From contig NC_083511.1 of the NCBI RefSeq assembly GCF_032362555.1, positions 7,564,001 to 7,628,000 on the forward strand: 64,000 bases of DNA. The letters are read 5' to 3'. Positions 21,991-33,312 of this stretch are shown here, piece by piece. Below the pieces are notes generated by a model that saw nothing but the letters and a program-made list of their open reading frames with translations, searched no databases and had not been told where the DNA came from. The translations under genes were made by a program, and so were the position numbers. The stretch comes from Amyelois transitella. Its lineage: Eukaryota > Arthropoda > Insecta > Lepidoptera > Pyralidae. Position 1 is the stretch's first letter, and every line of letters begins with the position of its first letter.

Positions 21991-22050
21991 GGCATAAGTT
22001 GCAGCCTCATCCACCAGGAGAGAAGCCCTGAGTCCTCCAATCACTACGAT
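21991..22050 (-). other. Exon-like segment beside the LTR element
   Basis: On the minus strand a CCAAG acceptor is followed by 20 open codons (IVVIGGLRAS...DEAATYA) and a strong donor GTAAGTATG. The opening resembles a hydrophobic signal. The retrotransposon landed only 10 bases upstream of this segment. I do not recognise the peptide and found no partner exon, so it may be a relic or chance. Confidence 0.2.
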
Positions 22051-22064
22051 CTTGGATTTGGGAA

Positions 22065-22230
22065 TGTTTCATATAGGAATTTATGATTGTTTAGGATATT
22101 AATTATAAATAAAACACATTTTAGCTTCGCTTGCATGATGACGCAATGCCCAACTGATTTATTGGTTGTATGGCCGTTACAACTGTTAGTCTATCTCTCT
22201 TGACAATGACATTGACACTAATATGACACA
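22065..22230 (-). repeat. LTR 1 (3' end of the array in element orientation)
   Basis: 166 bp. In element orientation it begins TGTGTCATATTAG and ends ATATGAAACA, with TG...CA borders and an internal AATAAA that could be the poly(A) signal. Confidence 0.9.
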
Positions 22231-22240
22231 TCCCCCCCTT
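22231..22240 (-). other. Polypurine tract, unit A
   Basis: In element orientation AAGGGGGGGA lies directly before the downstream LTR, the expected plus-strand priming site. The same tract precedes the middle LTR at 25965-25974. Confidence 0.75.
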
Positions 22241-22304
22241 ATGTTATTTATTTTATTTATTTTTTAATTATTATATACTAATATTTATTATCTATTTTAC
22301 TATA

Positions 22305-25300
22305 TTATTTTAAATCAAAATCTTCCAAATAAACTGGTTTTCTAACAACTCTACCTGCCCTAGTGACTACATCATTACTGCCGGCTGTACCCAACTCTAC
22401 ACTTCTTTGAGATACCCCTGGGTCATCTAACACCACCGGAGTCTCCCCCCTTGTAGCCTCACCTGGTATACTACCCCACAAACATTCCTCTTTTTTAATA
22501 AATTTGTTTTTACTTTTTCTTATGTGTTTCTCATTTCTCCTGACTAAATTTCCCTTATCATTCATAACTGTGAACGATCTAGGACCATTTCCTTCTTCCA
22601 TCACTTTACCTGAAGACCAATACTTGTTATAAGGTACATTCTGTATAATCACATCTTCCCCTTTTTTAAAAGACCCTTTCAATTTAGAAGTTTTATTATA
22701 AATGGTCCTAGATTTTTCATTATTTTTTAACAATTTTTCTTTAACATCTACACACAACTTAGATTTCAAAAGTTCTTTTGAGCATGGTAAGTTTGTTCTT
22801 AACAACCTGTTCATTAACAACTCTGAAGGAGAATAATCTAAATTTGCCACTGGACTGGTTCTATAATGCAACATTGCCAGATCAAAACTGGTACCACTCT
22901 CTTCACATTTTTTTAACAAACTTTTTACAATTCCAACTGCTTTTTCTGATAAACCATTAGACTGAGGATAATGAGGACTAGACATAATTAACTCAATGTC
23001 ATTTTTTAATGCAAATTGCTTAAAATCAAAACTACCAAATGGCATGTTGTCACTGACTATATATCTTGGAAATCCATGAGTACTGAAAATTTTCATTAAC
23101 TTTTGTATTATAATTGAAGCTGTTTTGTTTTCTAACCATACCATTTCAATCCATTTGGAAAAATAGTCTACCACAACTAAGAAATCTTTACCTGCATAGT
23201 GACCTACATCCATACCTACTTTACTAAATGGCAAATCCGGAATCTCATGAGACATCAGAGGTTGTTTACAGTTAGATACTCTATATTTTTCACATGGTTT
23301 ACATGATAATACATAATTCTCTATGTCTCTCGACATTCCTGGCCAAAATAAAACTTTCCTTGCCCTCTTTTTACATTTCACAACTCCTGCATGACCTGAG
23401 TGCACAATACTTAATAATTCCTTTCTTAATGATCTAGGCACTAACACTCTATTCTCAAAATATACAATATTATCTTTTACCATTAACTCATTTCTTAATT
23501 TAAACAACTTTTTTAATTCTGTACCATATATATTTTTAGCATTTTTGGGCCACTCTGTATTAAACCAAGTCATAATATGTTGCAAGTTACCATCCTTCAT
23601 TGATTCCTGTTGTAATTCTATCAGTTTCCTTTTTGAAATTTGTAATTCACCCTCTAAACCGTACACAGTTTCTGAACTCACACAATGAACTAATTCTTTT
23701 AATGTATTTTCTATCTGCCCGTTAGTGGTATTATAATGTCTAGATAGATAATCAGCTACAAACATTCTAGATCCCGGAATATACTTTATTTCAAAATCAT
23801 ATTTTAACAGTCTTAATACCATTCTTTGTAACCTAGCTGAGATTTGATTTATATCTTTATTCATTATGGCAACTAAAGGTTTGTGGTCTGTTTCTACAAC
23901 TATTTTACGCCCATAAACAAATTGATGATATTTTTCCATAGCTAAACAAATTGCAAATAGCTCCTTTTCTATGGGTGCCCATCTTTGTTGACATTCTGTA
24001 TAGCACCTAGAGTAAAAAGAAACAGGTTTACCCTTCTGTAACAAACAAGCACCCATACCACTTTTAGAACTATCACATTGCAATGTTAATGTACCATCTT
24101 TTTCTAATATTGCTAAAGTAGGTGCACTGGAAATTTTACATTTTACCTCTTGAAATGCTTTTTCTTGCAAACTACCCCAGTCCCACAACACATCTTTCTT
24201 TAACAAATCTCTAAGCGGCTCTGTTGTTTTTGAATAATTTGATATAAACTTACTTAAATAATTACACCAAGTGGTAGGTCCCTCTACCTTTTCAATAATA
24301 CCTCTACTTTCATAATTACATAAAGTTTCTTTCAACCTATCTTTTATCACCTGAGGTACCCTTCTAATTGGCTTAACTACTGGTTGAACATTTTCTCTCA
24401 ACTTTATGGTATATGTTCCTATGTTGCCTAATCCTGAAAACACATCCTCATTAATTGCTAAAAATGTGCTTTTATCCTGTACAACTATATTGTCTACTTT
24501 ATTAATTAAATTAAATTTTACACAATCTGGCAACCCTAACACTGGCTGAACCTGCATATCTACCAAACAAAACCTAATACAACCTTTTTGTCCTTTAACA
24601 ATACAATTTAGTTCAACACTTCCTGATGTTTTTACCTCTTGACCATTATAAACTACCAGAACCGTTGGCTTTCCTAACATATATTCTCCCTTTGTAATTT
24701 TATTAAATAACCTAAGCGGCATAACATTACAATCTGCTCCAGAGTCCAACTTAAATTTTATATTATAGCCTTCTACACTTATAACCTCATGCCATTGTAA
24801 CTTACTTAAACTACTTACTGAATATGGTCCGAATTCCTCACTACTACTGTCCTCACTATTATTTGACTCCTTCACTCCTTGTACTTTTTTATGTAACTGT
24901 TTCGTTGTGCCTGGTTTTTCTTCTTTTCTATTTTTGTATCGACACATTACCGCAAAATGATTGAATGTTGAACACAAAGCACACTTCTTTCCATACGCAG
25001 GACAATTTCTATATTCATGTTGTCTTCCACATCTCTTACAATGAAACATCTTCTGCCGATGATCCTTTTTAGCCGAACTTTCCTTCATGAAACTTATTTC
25101 CTTTGCATTACTCTCCATCTCCTTTATTTGTTTTTTGCTATTTTCTGCTGCTTGACATAAATTTATCGCCTTGTCTAATGTTAAATCTGCTTCCCATAAT
25201 AATCTTTCCTTGAGACTGACGTCTTTTACTCCTATTGTTAACATATCTCTTATCAATCTCTTTTCTTCTTTAAAATCACAGATCTTAGCTGCATTCCTAA

Positions 25301-25658
25301 GCCTTGTAACAAAACGATCTACTTTTTCCTCTTCCTCTTGCCTTAAATTGAAAAATTTGTAACTATTGGCCACTGTGTTATTTTTGGTACAAAAGTGATT
25401 GTCCAGATTTTCCTCTAATGCCTTCCAACTCTTTATCACTCCTAATCCATTGTACACATCCAGCATCTCGTCTCCCGCACATGATAGGAAAACTGCAATT
25501 TTCCTTTCATCCTCTTGTTTTTCCAAGCCTGTTGCTACTAAATATAGGTTGAATATCTGCTTATACTTTTTCCATGAGTCTCCATCAATTATTGAATATC
25601 CCACAGGCGGCTTTATGGATCCTACCATTATTTTTTCCATTTTGTTGTCTTCCCCCAT
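22305..25658 (-). pseudogene. gag-pol polyprotein lacking the RT core, unit A
   Basis: The open frame has 1117 residues. Gag comprises residues 1-~240 and ends with two zinc knuckles (C207-C210-H214-C219, with one residue fewer than usual, and C226-C229-H234-C239). The protease has D305-S-G. Residues ~420-464 are the segment that normally leads into reverse transcriptase (GIIEKVEGPTTW). At residue 464/465 (position 24266) the frame jumps to the connection region (NYLSKFI) and RNase H (D529, E565, D591). The palm and its YxDD box are absent. The integrase zinc finger is H753, H756, C786, C789, and the integrase triad is D831, D870, E905 with normal 35 spacing. The frame is otherwise open. As read, it could not reverse-transcribe itself and would depend on an intact relative. 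Confidence 0.85.
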
Positions 25659-25798
25659 CTTTTATTTCTAAGCACCGCTTAGCAAACCTCAAACTGAAGT
25701 ACATGTAGATATTTTGTTACTAATCTTATTTTCTTTTTGTTTTTTCCCCCTTAATACAACACTAAGTATCTTTTTTAAATTGTTTTCACCTGACACCA

Positions 25799-25964
25799 TG
25801 TTTCATATAGGAATTTATGATTGTTTAGGATATTAATTATAAATAAAACACATTTTAGCTTCGCTTGCATGATGACGCAATGCCCAACTGATTTATTGGT
25901 TGTATGGCCGTTACAACTGTTAGTCTATCTCTCTTGACAATGACATTGACACTAATATGACACA
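25799..25964 (-). repeat. LTR 2, shared by both units
   Basis: Identical in reading to LTR 1. It serves as the 3' LTR of the right-hand unit and the 5' LTR of the left-hand unit. The element-orientation sequence just after it (25798 downward) is TGGTGTCAGGTG, a primer-binding-site-like string complementary to a tRNA 3' end in ...CTGACACCA, a form common in tRNA-Leu. Confidence 0.9.
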
Positions 25965-26038
25965 TCCCCCCCTTATGTTATTTATTTTATTTATTTTTTA
26001 ATTATTATATACTAATATTTATTATCTATTTTACTATA

Positions 26039-29000
26039 TTATTTTAAATCAAAATCTTCCAAATAAACTGGTTTTCTAACAACTCTACCTGCCCTAGTGA
26101 CTACATCATTACTGCCGGCTGTACCCAACTCTACACTTCTTTGAGATACCCCTGGGTCATCTAACACCACCGGAGTCTCCCCCCTTGTAGCCTCACCTGG
26201 TATACTACCCCACAAACATTCCTCTTTTTTAATAAATTTGTTTTTACTTTTTCTTATGTGTTTCTCATTTCTCCTGACTAAATTTCCCTTATCATTCATA
26301 ACTGTGAACGATCTAGGACCATTTCCTTCTTCCATCACTTTACCTGAAGACCAATACTTGTTATAAGGTACATTCTGTATAATCACATCTTCCCCTTTTT
26401 TAAAAGACCCTTTCAATTTAGAAGTTTTATTATAAATGGTCCTAGATTTTTCATTATTTTTTAACAATTTTTCTTTAACATCTACACACAACTTAGATTT
26501 CAAAAGTTCTTTTGAGCATGGTAAGTTTGTTCTTAACAACCTGTTCATTAACAACTCTGAAGGAGAATAATCTAAATTTGCCACTGGACTGGTTCTATAA
26601 TGCAACATTGCCAGATCAAAACTGGTACCACTCTCTTCACATTTTTTTAACAAACTTTTTACAATTCCAACTGCTTTTTCTGATAAACCATTAGACTGAG
26701 GATAATGAGGACTAGACATAATTAACTCAATGTCATTTTTTAATGCAAATTGCTTAAAATCAAAACTACCAAATGGCATGTTGTCACTGACTATATATCT
26801 TGGAAATCCATGAGTACTGAAAATTTTCATTAACTTTTGTATTATAATTGAAGCTGTTTTGTTTTCTAACCATACCATTTCAATCCATTTGGAAAAATAG
26901 TCTACCACAACTAAGAAATCTTTACCTGCATAGTGACCTACATCCATACCTACTTTACTAAATGGCAAATCCGGAATCTCATGAGACATCAGAGGTTGTT
27001 TACAGTTAGATACTCTATATTTTTCACATGGTTTACATGATAATACATAATTCTCTATGTCTCTCGACATTCCTGGCCAAAATAAAACTTTCCTTGCCCT
27101 CTTTTTACATTTCACAACTCCTGCATGACCTGAGTGCACAATACTTAATAATTCCTTTCTTAATGATCTAGGCACTAACACTCTATTCTCAAAATATACA
27201 ATATTATCTTTTACCATTAACTCATTTCTTAATTTAAACAACTTTTTTAATTCTGTACCATATATATTTTTAGCATTTTTGGGCCACTCTGTATTAAACC
27301 AAGTCATAATATGTTGCAAGTTACCATCCTTCATTGATTCCTGTTGTAATTCTATCAGTTTCCTTTTTGAAATTTGTAATTCACCCTCTAAACCGTACAC
27401 AGTTTCTGAACTCACACAATGAACTAATTCTTTTAATGTATTTTCTATCTGCCCGTTAGTGGTATTATAATGTCTAGATAGATAATCAGCTACAAACATT
27501 CTAGATCCCGGAATATACTTTATTTCAAAATCATATTTTAACAGTCTTAATACCATTCTTTGTAACCTAGCTGAGATTTGATTTATATCTTTATTCATTA
27601 TGGCAACTAAAGGTTTGTGGTCTGTTTCTACAACTATTTTACGCCCATAAACAAATTGATGATATTTTTCCATAGCTAAACAAATTGCAAATAGCTCCTT
27701 TTCTATGGGTGCCCATCTTTGTTGACATTCTGTATAGCACCTAGAGTAAAAAGAAACAGGTTTACCCTTCTGTAACAAACAAGCACCCATACCACTTTTA
27801 GAACTATCACATTGCAATGTTAATGTACCATCTTTTTCTAATATTGCTAAAGTAGGTGCACTGGAAATTTTACATTTTACCTCTTGAAATGCTTTTTCTT
27901 GCAAACTACCCCAGTCCCACAACACATCTTTCTTTAACAAATCTCTAAGCGGCTCTGTTGTTTTTGAATAATTTGATATAAACTTACTTAAATAATTACA
28001 CCAAGTGGTAGGTCCCTCTACCTTTTCAATAATACCTCTACTTTCATAATTACATAAAGTTTCTTTCAACCTATCTTTTATCACCTGAGGTACCCTTCTA
28101 ATTGGCTTAACTACTGGTTGAACATTTTCTCTCAACTTTATGGTATATGTTCCTATGTTGCCTAATCCTGAAAACACATCCTCATTAATTGCTAAAAATG
28201 TGCTTTTATCCTGTACAACTATATTGTCTACTTTATTAATTAAATTAAATTTTACACAATCTGGCAACCCTAACACTGGCTGAACCTGCATATCTACCAA
28301 ACAAAACCTAATACAACCTTTTTGTCCTTTAACAATACAATTTAGTTCAACACTTCCTGATGTTTTTACCTCTTGACCATTATAAACTACCAGAACCGTT
28401 GGCTTTCCTAACATATATTCTCCCTTTGTAATTTTATTAAATAACCTAAGCGGCATAACATTACAATCTGCTCCAGAGTCCAACTTAAATTTTATATTAT
28501 AGCCTTCTACACTTATAACCTCATGCCATTGTAACTTACTTAAACTACTTACTGAATATGGTCCGAATTCCTCACTACTACTGTCCTCACTATTATTTGA
28601 CTCCTTCACTCCTTGTACTTTTTTATGTAACTGTTTCGTTGTGCCTGGTTTTTCTTCTTTTCTATTTTTGTATCGACACATTACCGCAAAATGATTGAAT
28701 GTTGAACACAAAGCACACTTCTTTCCATACGCAGGACAATTTCTATATTCATGTTGTCTTCCACATCTCTTACAATGAAACATCTTCTGCCGATGATCCT
28801 TTTTAGCCGAACTTTCCTTCATGAAACTTATTTCCTTTGCATTACTCTCCATCTCCTTTATTTGTTTTTTGCTATTTTCTGCTGCTTGACATAAATTTAT
28901 CGCCTTGTCTAATGTTAAATCTGCTTCCCATAATAATCTTTCCTTGAGACTGACGTCTTTTACTCCTATTGTTAACATATCTCTTATCAATCTCTTTTCT

Positions 29001-29392
29001 TCTTTAAAATCACAGATCTTAGCTGCATTCCTAAGCCTTGTAACAAAACGATCTACTTTTTCCTCTTCCTCTTGCCTTAAATTGAAAAATTTGTAACTAT
29101 TGGCCACTGTGTTATTTTTGGTACAAAAGTGATTGTCCAGATTTTCCTCTAATGCCTTCCAACTCTTTATCACTCCTAATCCATTGTACACATCCAGCAT
29201 CTCGTCTCCCGCACATGATAGGAAAACTGCAATTTTCCTTTCATCCTCTTGTTTTTCCAAGCCTGTTGCTACTAAATATAGGTTGAATATCTGCTTATAC
29301 TTTTTCCATGAGTCTCCATCAATTATTGAATATCCCACAGGCGGCTTTATGGATCCTACCATTATTTTTTCCATTTTGTTGTCTTCCCCCAT
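26039..29392 (-). pseudogene. gag-pol polyprotein lacking the RT core, unit B
   Basis: Same protein as unit A, with every domain and the same deletion junction (here near 28000). The offset to unit A is exactly 3734 bases. No difference between the two frames was noticed, so the deletion is older than the tandem arrangement, and the duplication is either very recent or an assembly product. Confidence 0.85.
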
Positions 29393-29520
29393 CTTTTATT
29401 TCTAAGCACCGCTTAGCAAACCTCAAACTGAAGTACATGTAGATATTTTGTTACTAATCTTATTTTCTTTTTGTTTTTTCCCCCTTAATACAACACTAAG
29501 TATCTTTTTTAAATTGTTTT

Positions 29521-29532
29521 CACCTGACACCA
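29521..29532 (-). other. Primer-binding site, unit B
   Basis: In element orientation TGGTGTCAGGTG follows immediately after the 5' LTR. The tRNA-Leu assignment is from general knowledge of the CTGACACCA tRNA end and is not certain. Confidence 0.6.
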
Positions 29533-29698
29533 TGTTTCATATAGGAATTTATGATTGTTTAGGATATTAATTATAAATAAAACACATTTTAGCTTCGCTT
29601 GCATGATGACGCAATGCCCAACTGATTTATTGGTTGTATGGCCGTTACAACTGTTAGTCTATCTCTCTTGACAATGACATTGACACTAATATGACACA
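29533..29698 (-). repeat. LTR 3 (5' end of the array in element orientation)
   Basis: 166 bp, identical in reading to LTRs 1 and 2. It is followed on the plus strand by the GGGAA target duplication. Confidence 0.9.
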
Positions 29699-29703
29699 GG
29701 GAA

Positions 29704-31698
29704 GTTAGGTTTTTGGGTAAGGTAACGAATATTGAGTTTATATTTCTGTTCACGAAAATCAACCCAAATTTTGAACCAAGTGAACATCTGGCATTAACAA
29801 GTCTTTGTATACCTACTTAAATAAGTATTTTATGTAACACTTAACTTGTTTGGTTGGCCTCGACAGGTCATTGACCAATAGCTTTTTGCTACTGAAAATA
29901 TATTTTAAGAAAAGGTTAACTGTGTAGGTAGTTTATTAAATTTATTTACCTACACAGTGTGTATATGGATCTTGTTGTCTGAAAATAAAAGATTTTTATT
30001 TATTTTTATTATTATTTAGTGTTAATGTTAAGTTGATAAACTTGCTTTTTCTTTATTTACTTAATATATGTACTGTACAGTAACCTGCAAAAAATATGAT
30101 CGTTTTGTGGTATTGGTTTGTTTGAACAGGGGGTCATGTGTCACGACCGTTGATTATACCTACACTGTTATTTTACGTTTGTTCTAGTTTAACTAACAGA
30201 CTATTACAATACTCGTATATGGTTACTATAACTATCTATTGATTTTTTTTAAGTTGTTAACTATTTTTACATATAGGTAATTTAAATTTAAATGTATTTT
30301 TTTATTATTTTTAACAATAAGTTTAAATGATCGCGAATTATTTAACCTCGCACCCCAAGCGACAAACATGTGCTATTCAATTCAATCTATTTTTATGAAA
30401 GTCATATAGGTATTGGGGACATAAATTACTAATTCCTATTAATTTGTCTGTTTTATAATCTAACTTCGTAATTCAGATCCAGTTTAAATGCCACGGACAA
30501 ACGACTGTAATAACAAATGAAATGCTATTAGAGCAAGCACTTCGGTTAGCATTTTTAAAGCAACTTTTTGATTTTGGATCCATTTTAGACACTGCCTTAT
30601 CGCCTTAACACACAAAAACAAAAACTTAATCTTATTATATTTTTTTGTGGAAAAACATCTTAATGACCACGAATAATAACTTGCAGTCGGTAAAAGCAAT
30701 TTAAATACAATTGTGGTATCACTTTTAAAGCTGAATAAAAACATGCAGCGAGCAAAAGCACTTTTGGCGTAAATTCAGATTAATGGTGGACTGAATTGAA
30801 ACTGTCCAAAAATAGTCGTAGCAGACATACTACTAAATTACATGGTCGACGATGAATGAAGAACGAGAACAAAAGATGATTGACAAAATAATTTTTGGAT
30901 ATCAAGTCATTTGTTTGAATTTATTTAAACATTATTAACAAAATCAAAACAAAGCAATATTTTCTCTATGATAGGTAGCTAGGTATTATAAGTAATAAGA
31001 ACACCTTTTTTGTACAGTTCTGAAATGTAGGAGAATGAACTTAATAAAGTTTACCAAGAGATCATGTAGGTATATTGTTATTACATATTTTTAAGAAGAA
31101 ACCGCTATTTGCAATATGGAGGAATCGCTAGGTACTTAATAAAAGAATCCCGTGTAGCCGACTTTAATGCAAAAATAAGTGGACAGATTTGTTATTAAAC
31201 ATCTGCAATACCCTCCTTTTACGTTGGGTAAAATTACTCGTAATGTGTGTGACATTTACGGAATATCGATATGAAGGAAGGGAGATAATGAGAAATGAAA
31301 ATGACATCATCCTGCATTAAAAGTGCATACTTAACTAACAGTGAATGTCTGGTTTGAATGAATCAATTATTACTGGCCTTTGAAGAGACCTTTACGTCAT
31401 CACAATAAGTAGGCTAGACTTGGCACCTACTTCATTTTTATGTAAGAAATAATTTACACATAGGTATATGAAACTTTCTTTATCATGATACGATTTTATG
31501 CAAAATGTTGAGATTGCGAGTCGAAAAGTGCGCACCGAGAGTTCCTTACAATCTTATTATACTCAACAAAAACGTTAAACTAGAGTAATTCAATTCAATT
31601 TTGACTAATAAACTGGACAACATAATTTAAAAGGTGACTAGCAAATATTTTCGAGCGTATGCATACACTTTGTAATGCTTTTTCATCTTTGTTCTGAA
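29704..31698. other. Gene-poor spacer with a short hairpin
   Basis: AT-rich with no credible gene. A 12-bp inverted repeat (29919-29930 with 29947-29958, TGTGTAGGTA core) lies near the left side. Confidence 0.45.
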
Positions 31699-31699
31699 T

Positions 31700-31773
31700 A
31701 CATACATACATATACTCACGTCTTTATTTCTTGCGGGGTAGACAGAGCCAACAAACAGTCTTGAAAAGACTGT
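31700..31773 (-). repeat. SINE 3' fragment
   Basis: ACATACATACATATACTCACG, GCGGGGTAGACAGAGCCAAC and CTTGAAAAGACTG are the complement of the SINE 3' end. Confidence 0.65.
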
Positions 31774-33242
31774 TAACAGCCACCTTTGAAATACAAATTT
31801 CTAAATATATATTTTGTTTCCTTTATCTGTGCTTTATGTCCTTACTATGCCAAGTTTCATTTGTATTAAGTCAAGTAGGTAAGTACATTAACAATCTTGA
31901 CGACAAGTTATAATTGCGAAAATTATATCCATCGCAAGGTCGGCATTCGATGTAATATTTTATTAAAATAGCTGAGGTGCGACTCACTACGGCCTCGACT
32001 TGTTCATTTCCGTTAAACCTGGTCCAATTATTTAATGGATTTTATTTGCTTTGTATCACCTCGACTCCGCTACTTCAGACAAATAAATATCTGCGTATGA
32101 AATAAAAAAAAAATAAGCATAATTTTACTTTTACTATATTATTTGAACCCAATCCTTTTTAATATCTAGCTGTTCGATTTCGATATTTTTTTTTTTGTAA
32201 TATCATAATTTAGTAATATTAAATTAAATTTGGTGTTAAAAATATTATACTCAATACAATACAAATAATAAAAGCGTAACTACGTTGTATGAAAATTTTG
32301 CTTCACAGGCGAACCTTAGCAGAAAGGCAGAAGCTTCTATCTTTTTCAAAATTCAAATTCAAAATTTATATTTATTATTATGGGGCACTGCATATCACTT
32401 AATAATTGTCATATCTTTTCGTTTCATGTTAACGTCAAATAGATTACTTAGAACTAAGTTTACTGCCGCCTCCAAAGCGTCAGTGCAGAATCTGAATACA
32501 TTGTTCAGATTAATTGATTTATATAAAATTTTAACAATAAAAAAAATTATGGTTTGGCTCTGGTTTACTAGTATCGAACGTAGAATAACGTACCTAGCTT
32601 TTCAACAAACGTCTTATTAAAAATATACAATTTTAACAATGCATTGTTCTGATGGGCTCGATTTAAAAAGAAATGGAGTGAAAACAGTCTCTAAGGATTT
32701 TAATGTGCAAAGATATAAAACATCTAGATGTAATGTTAGCTAGAGTCAGTGTGTTAACGTAATTAACGTTAATACGTTAATATAAATAAAAGTCACAGAC
32801 ACATTAAACATACATTTATTTGTTTTCAGACACCAATATTAAGGGCTAACAGCTAAAATGTGTAAACTACTTTTTAATGAAAACATAACGAAATCAGTAT
32901 TGTCACTAACACTAACAAGTCTCAAATTTTGTAAAAGCAATTTATTTTTGGTCCCAACACATACTGATTAAATACAAATTTAGGTGACGTTAAATTACGT
33001 GACGTATATGAAATTTTACTCATCAGAGCTCTTCATCATAATCTAAAGCGAAAAAGAGATTATAAAACATATACTAAGTGCTTGCATTTTCTGAAAGATT
33101 TGATCTGACATTTATTCCTTGCGGTTCTTGTACCAAGAAATTTGTAATTAAGTAAGGAAGTGACTAAAATATTGTTTAAATCCGAAAAGAGATTCCATAT
33201 GCGATATAAACTCAACAAAGTATTTTACGTGGCGTTTTTAAT
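31774..33242. other. Spacer, no gene seen
   Basis: AT-rich. A 111-codon frame at 32285-32620 overlaps a repeat-like stretch (AAAATTCAAATTCAAAATTT) and has no protein-like features. Confidence 0.4.
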
Positions 33243-33312
33243 CTTGTCGAGACTGTCGGCTATGTCTAGACCGCAAGGGATAAAGACGTGATTTTAAGGT
33301 ATATAATGTATA
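33243..33312 (+). repeat. SINE 3' fragment
   Basis: GAGACTGTCGGCTATGTCTA, CCGCAAGGGATAAAGACGTG and a TATATAATGTAT tail match the SINE 3' end. Confidence 0.6.

Larger units (their letters stand above)
22060..29703 (-). mobile_element. Tandem LTR retrotransposon, three LTRs and two bodies
   Basis: Ty3/gypsy-type element in minus orientation. The same 3734-base unit occurs twice and a third LTR closes the array. LTRs lie at 22065-22230, 25799-25964 and 29533-29698. Only one target duplication flanks the whole: GGGAA at 22060-22064 and at 29699-29703. Wherever I compared the units and LTRs they are identical, and the two reading frames encode the same 1117 residues. The body lacks the core of the reverse transcriptase. 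Explanations are unequal exchange between LTRs of sister copies, integration of a tandem cDNA, or an assembly duplication. I lean weakly to the Mag-like lineage because of the single gag-pol frame and two zinc knuckles. Confidence 0.9.

Noticed and set aside
24241-24300. A ribosomal frameshift or intron hiding the reverse transcriptase in another frame
   Set aside because: No RT motif such as YxDD was found in any frame of the body. The DNA itself is missing.
22060-29703. An env gene downstream of pol, which would make this an errantivirus-like element
   Set aside because: Less than 80 bases separate the pol stop from the 3' LTR in each unit, so there is no room for one.
32285-32620. 111-codon open frame
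   Set aside because: It overlaps an AATTCAAA-type low-complexity repeat and has no recognisable motif, start context or neighbours to support it.
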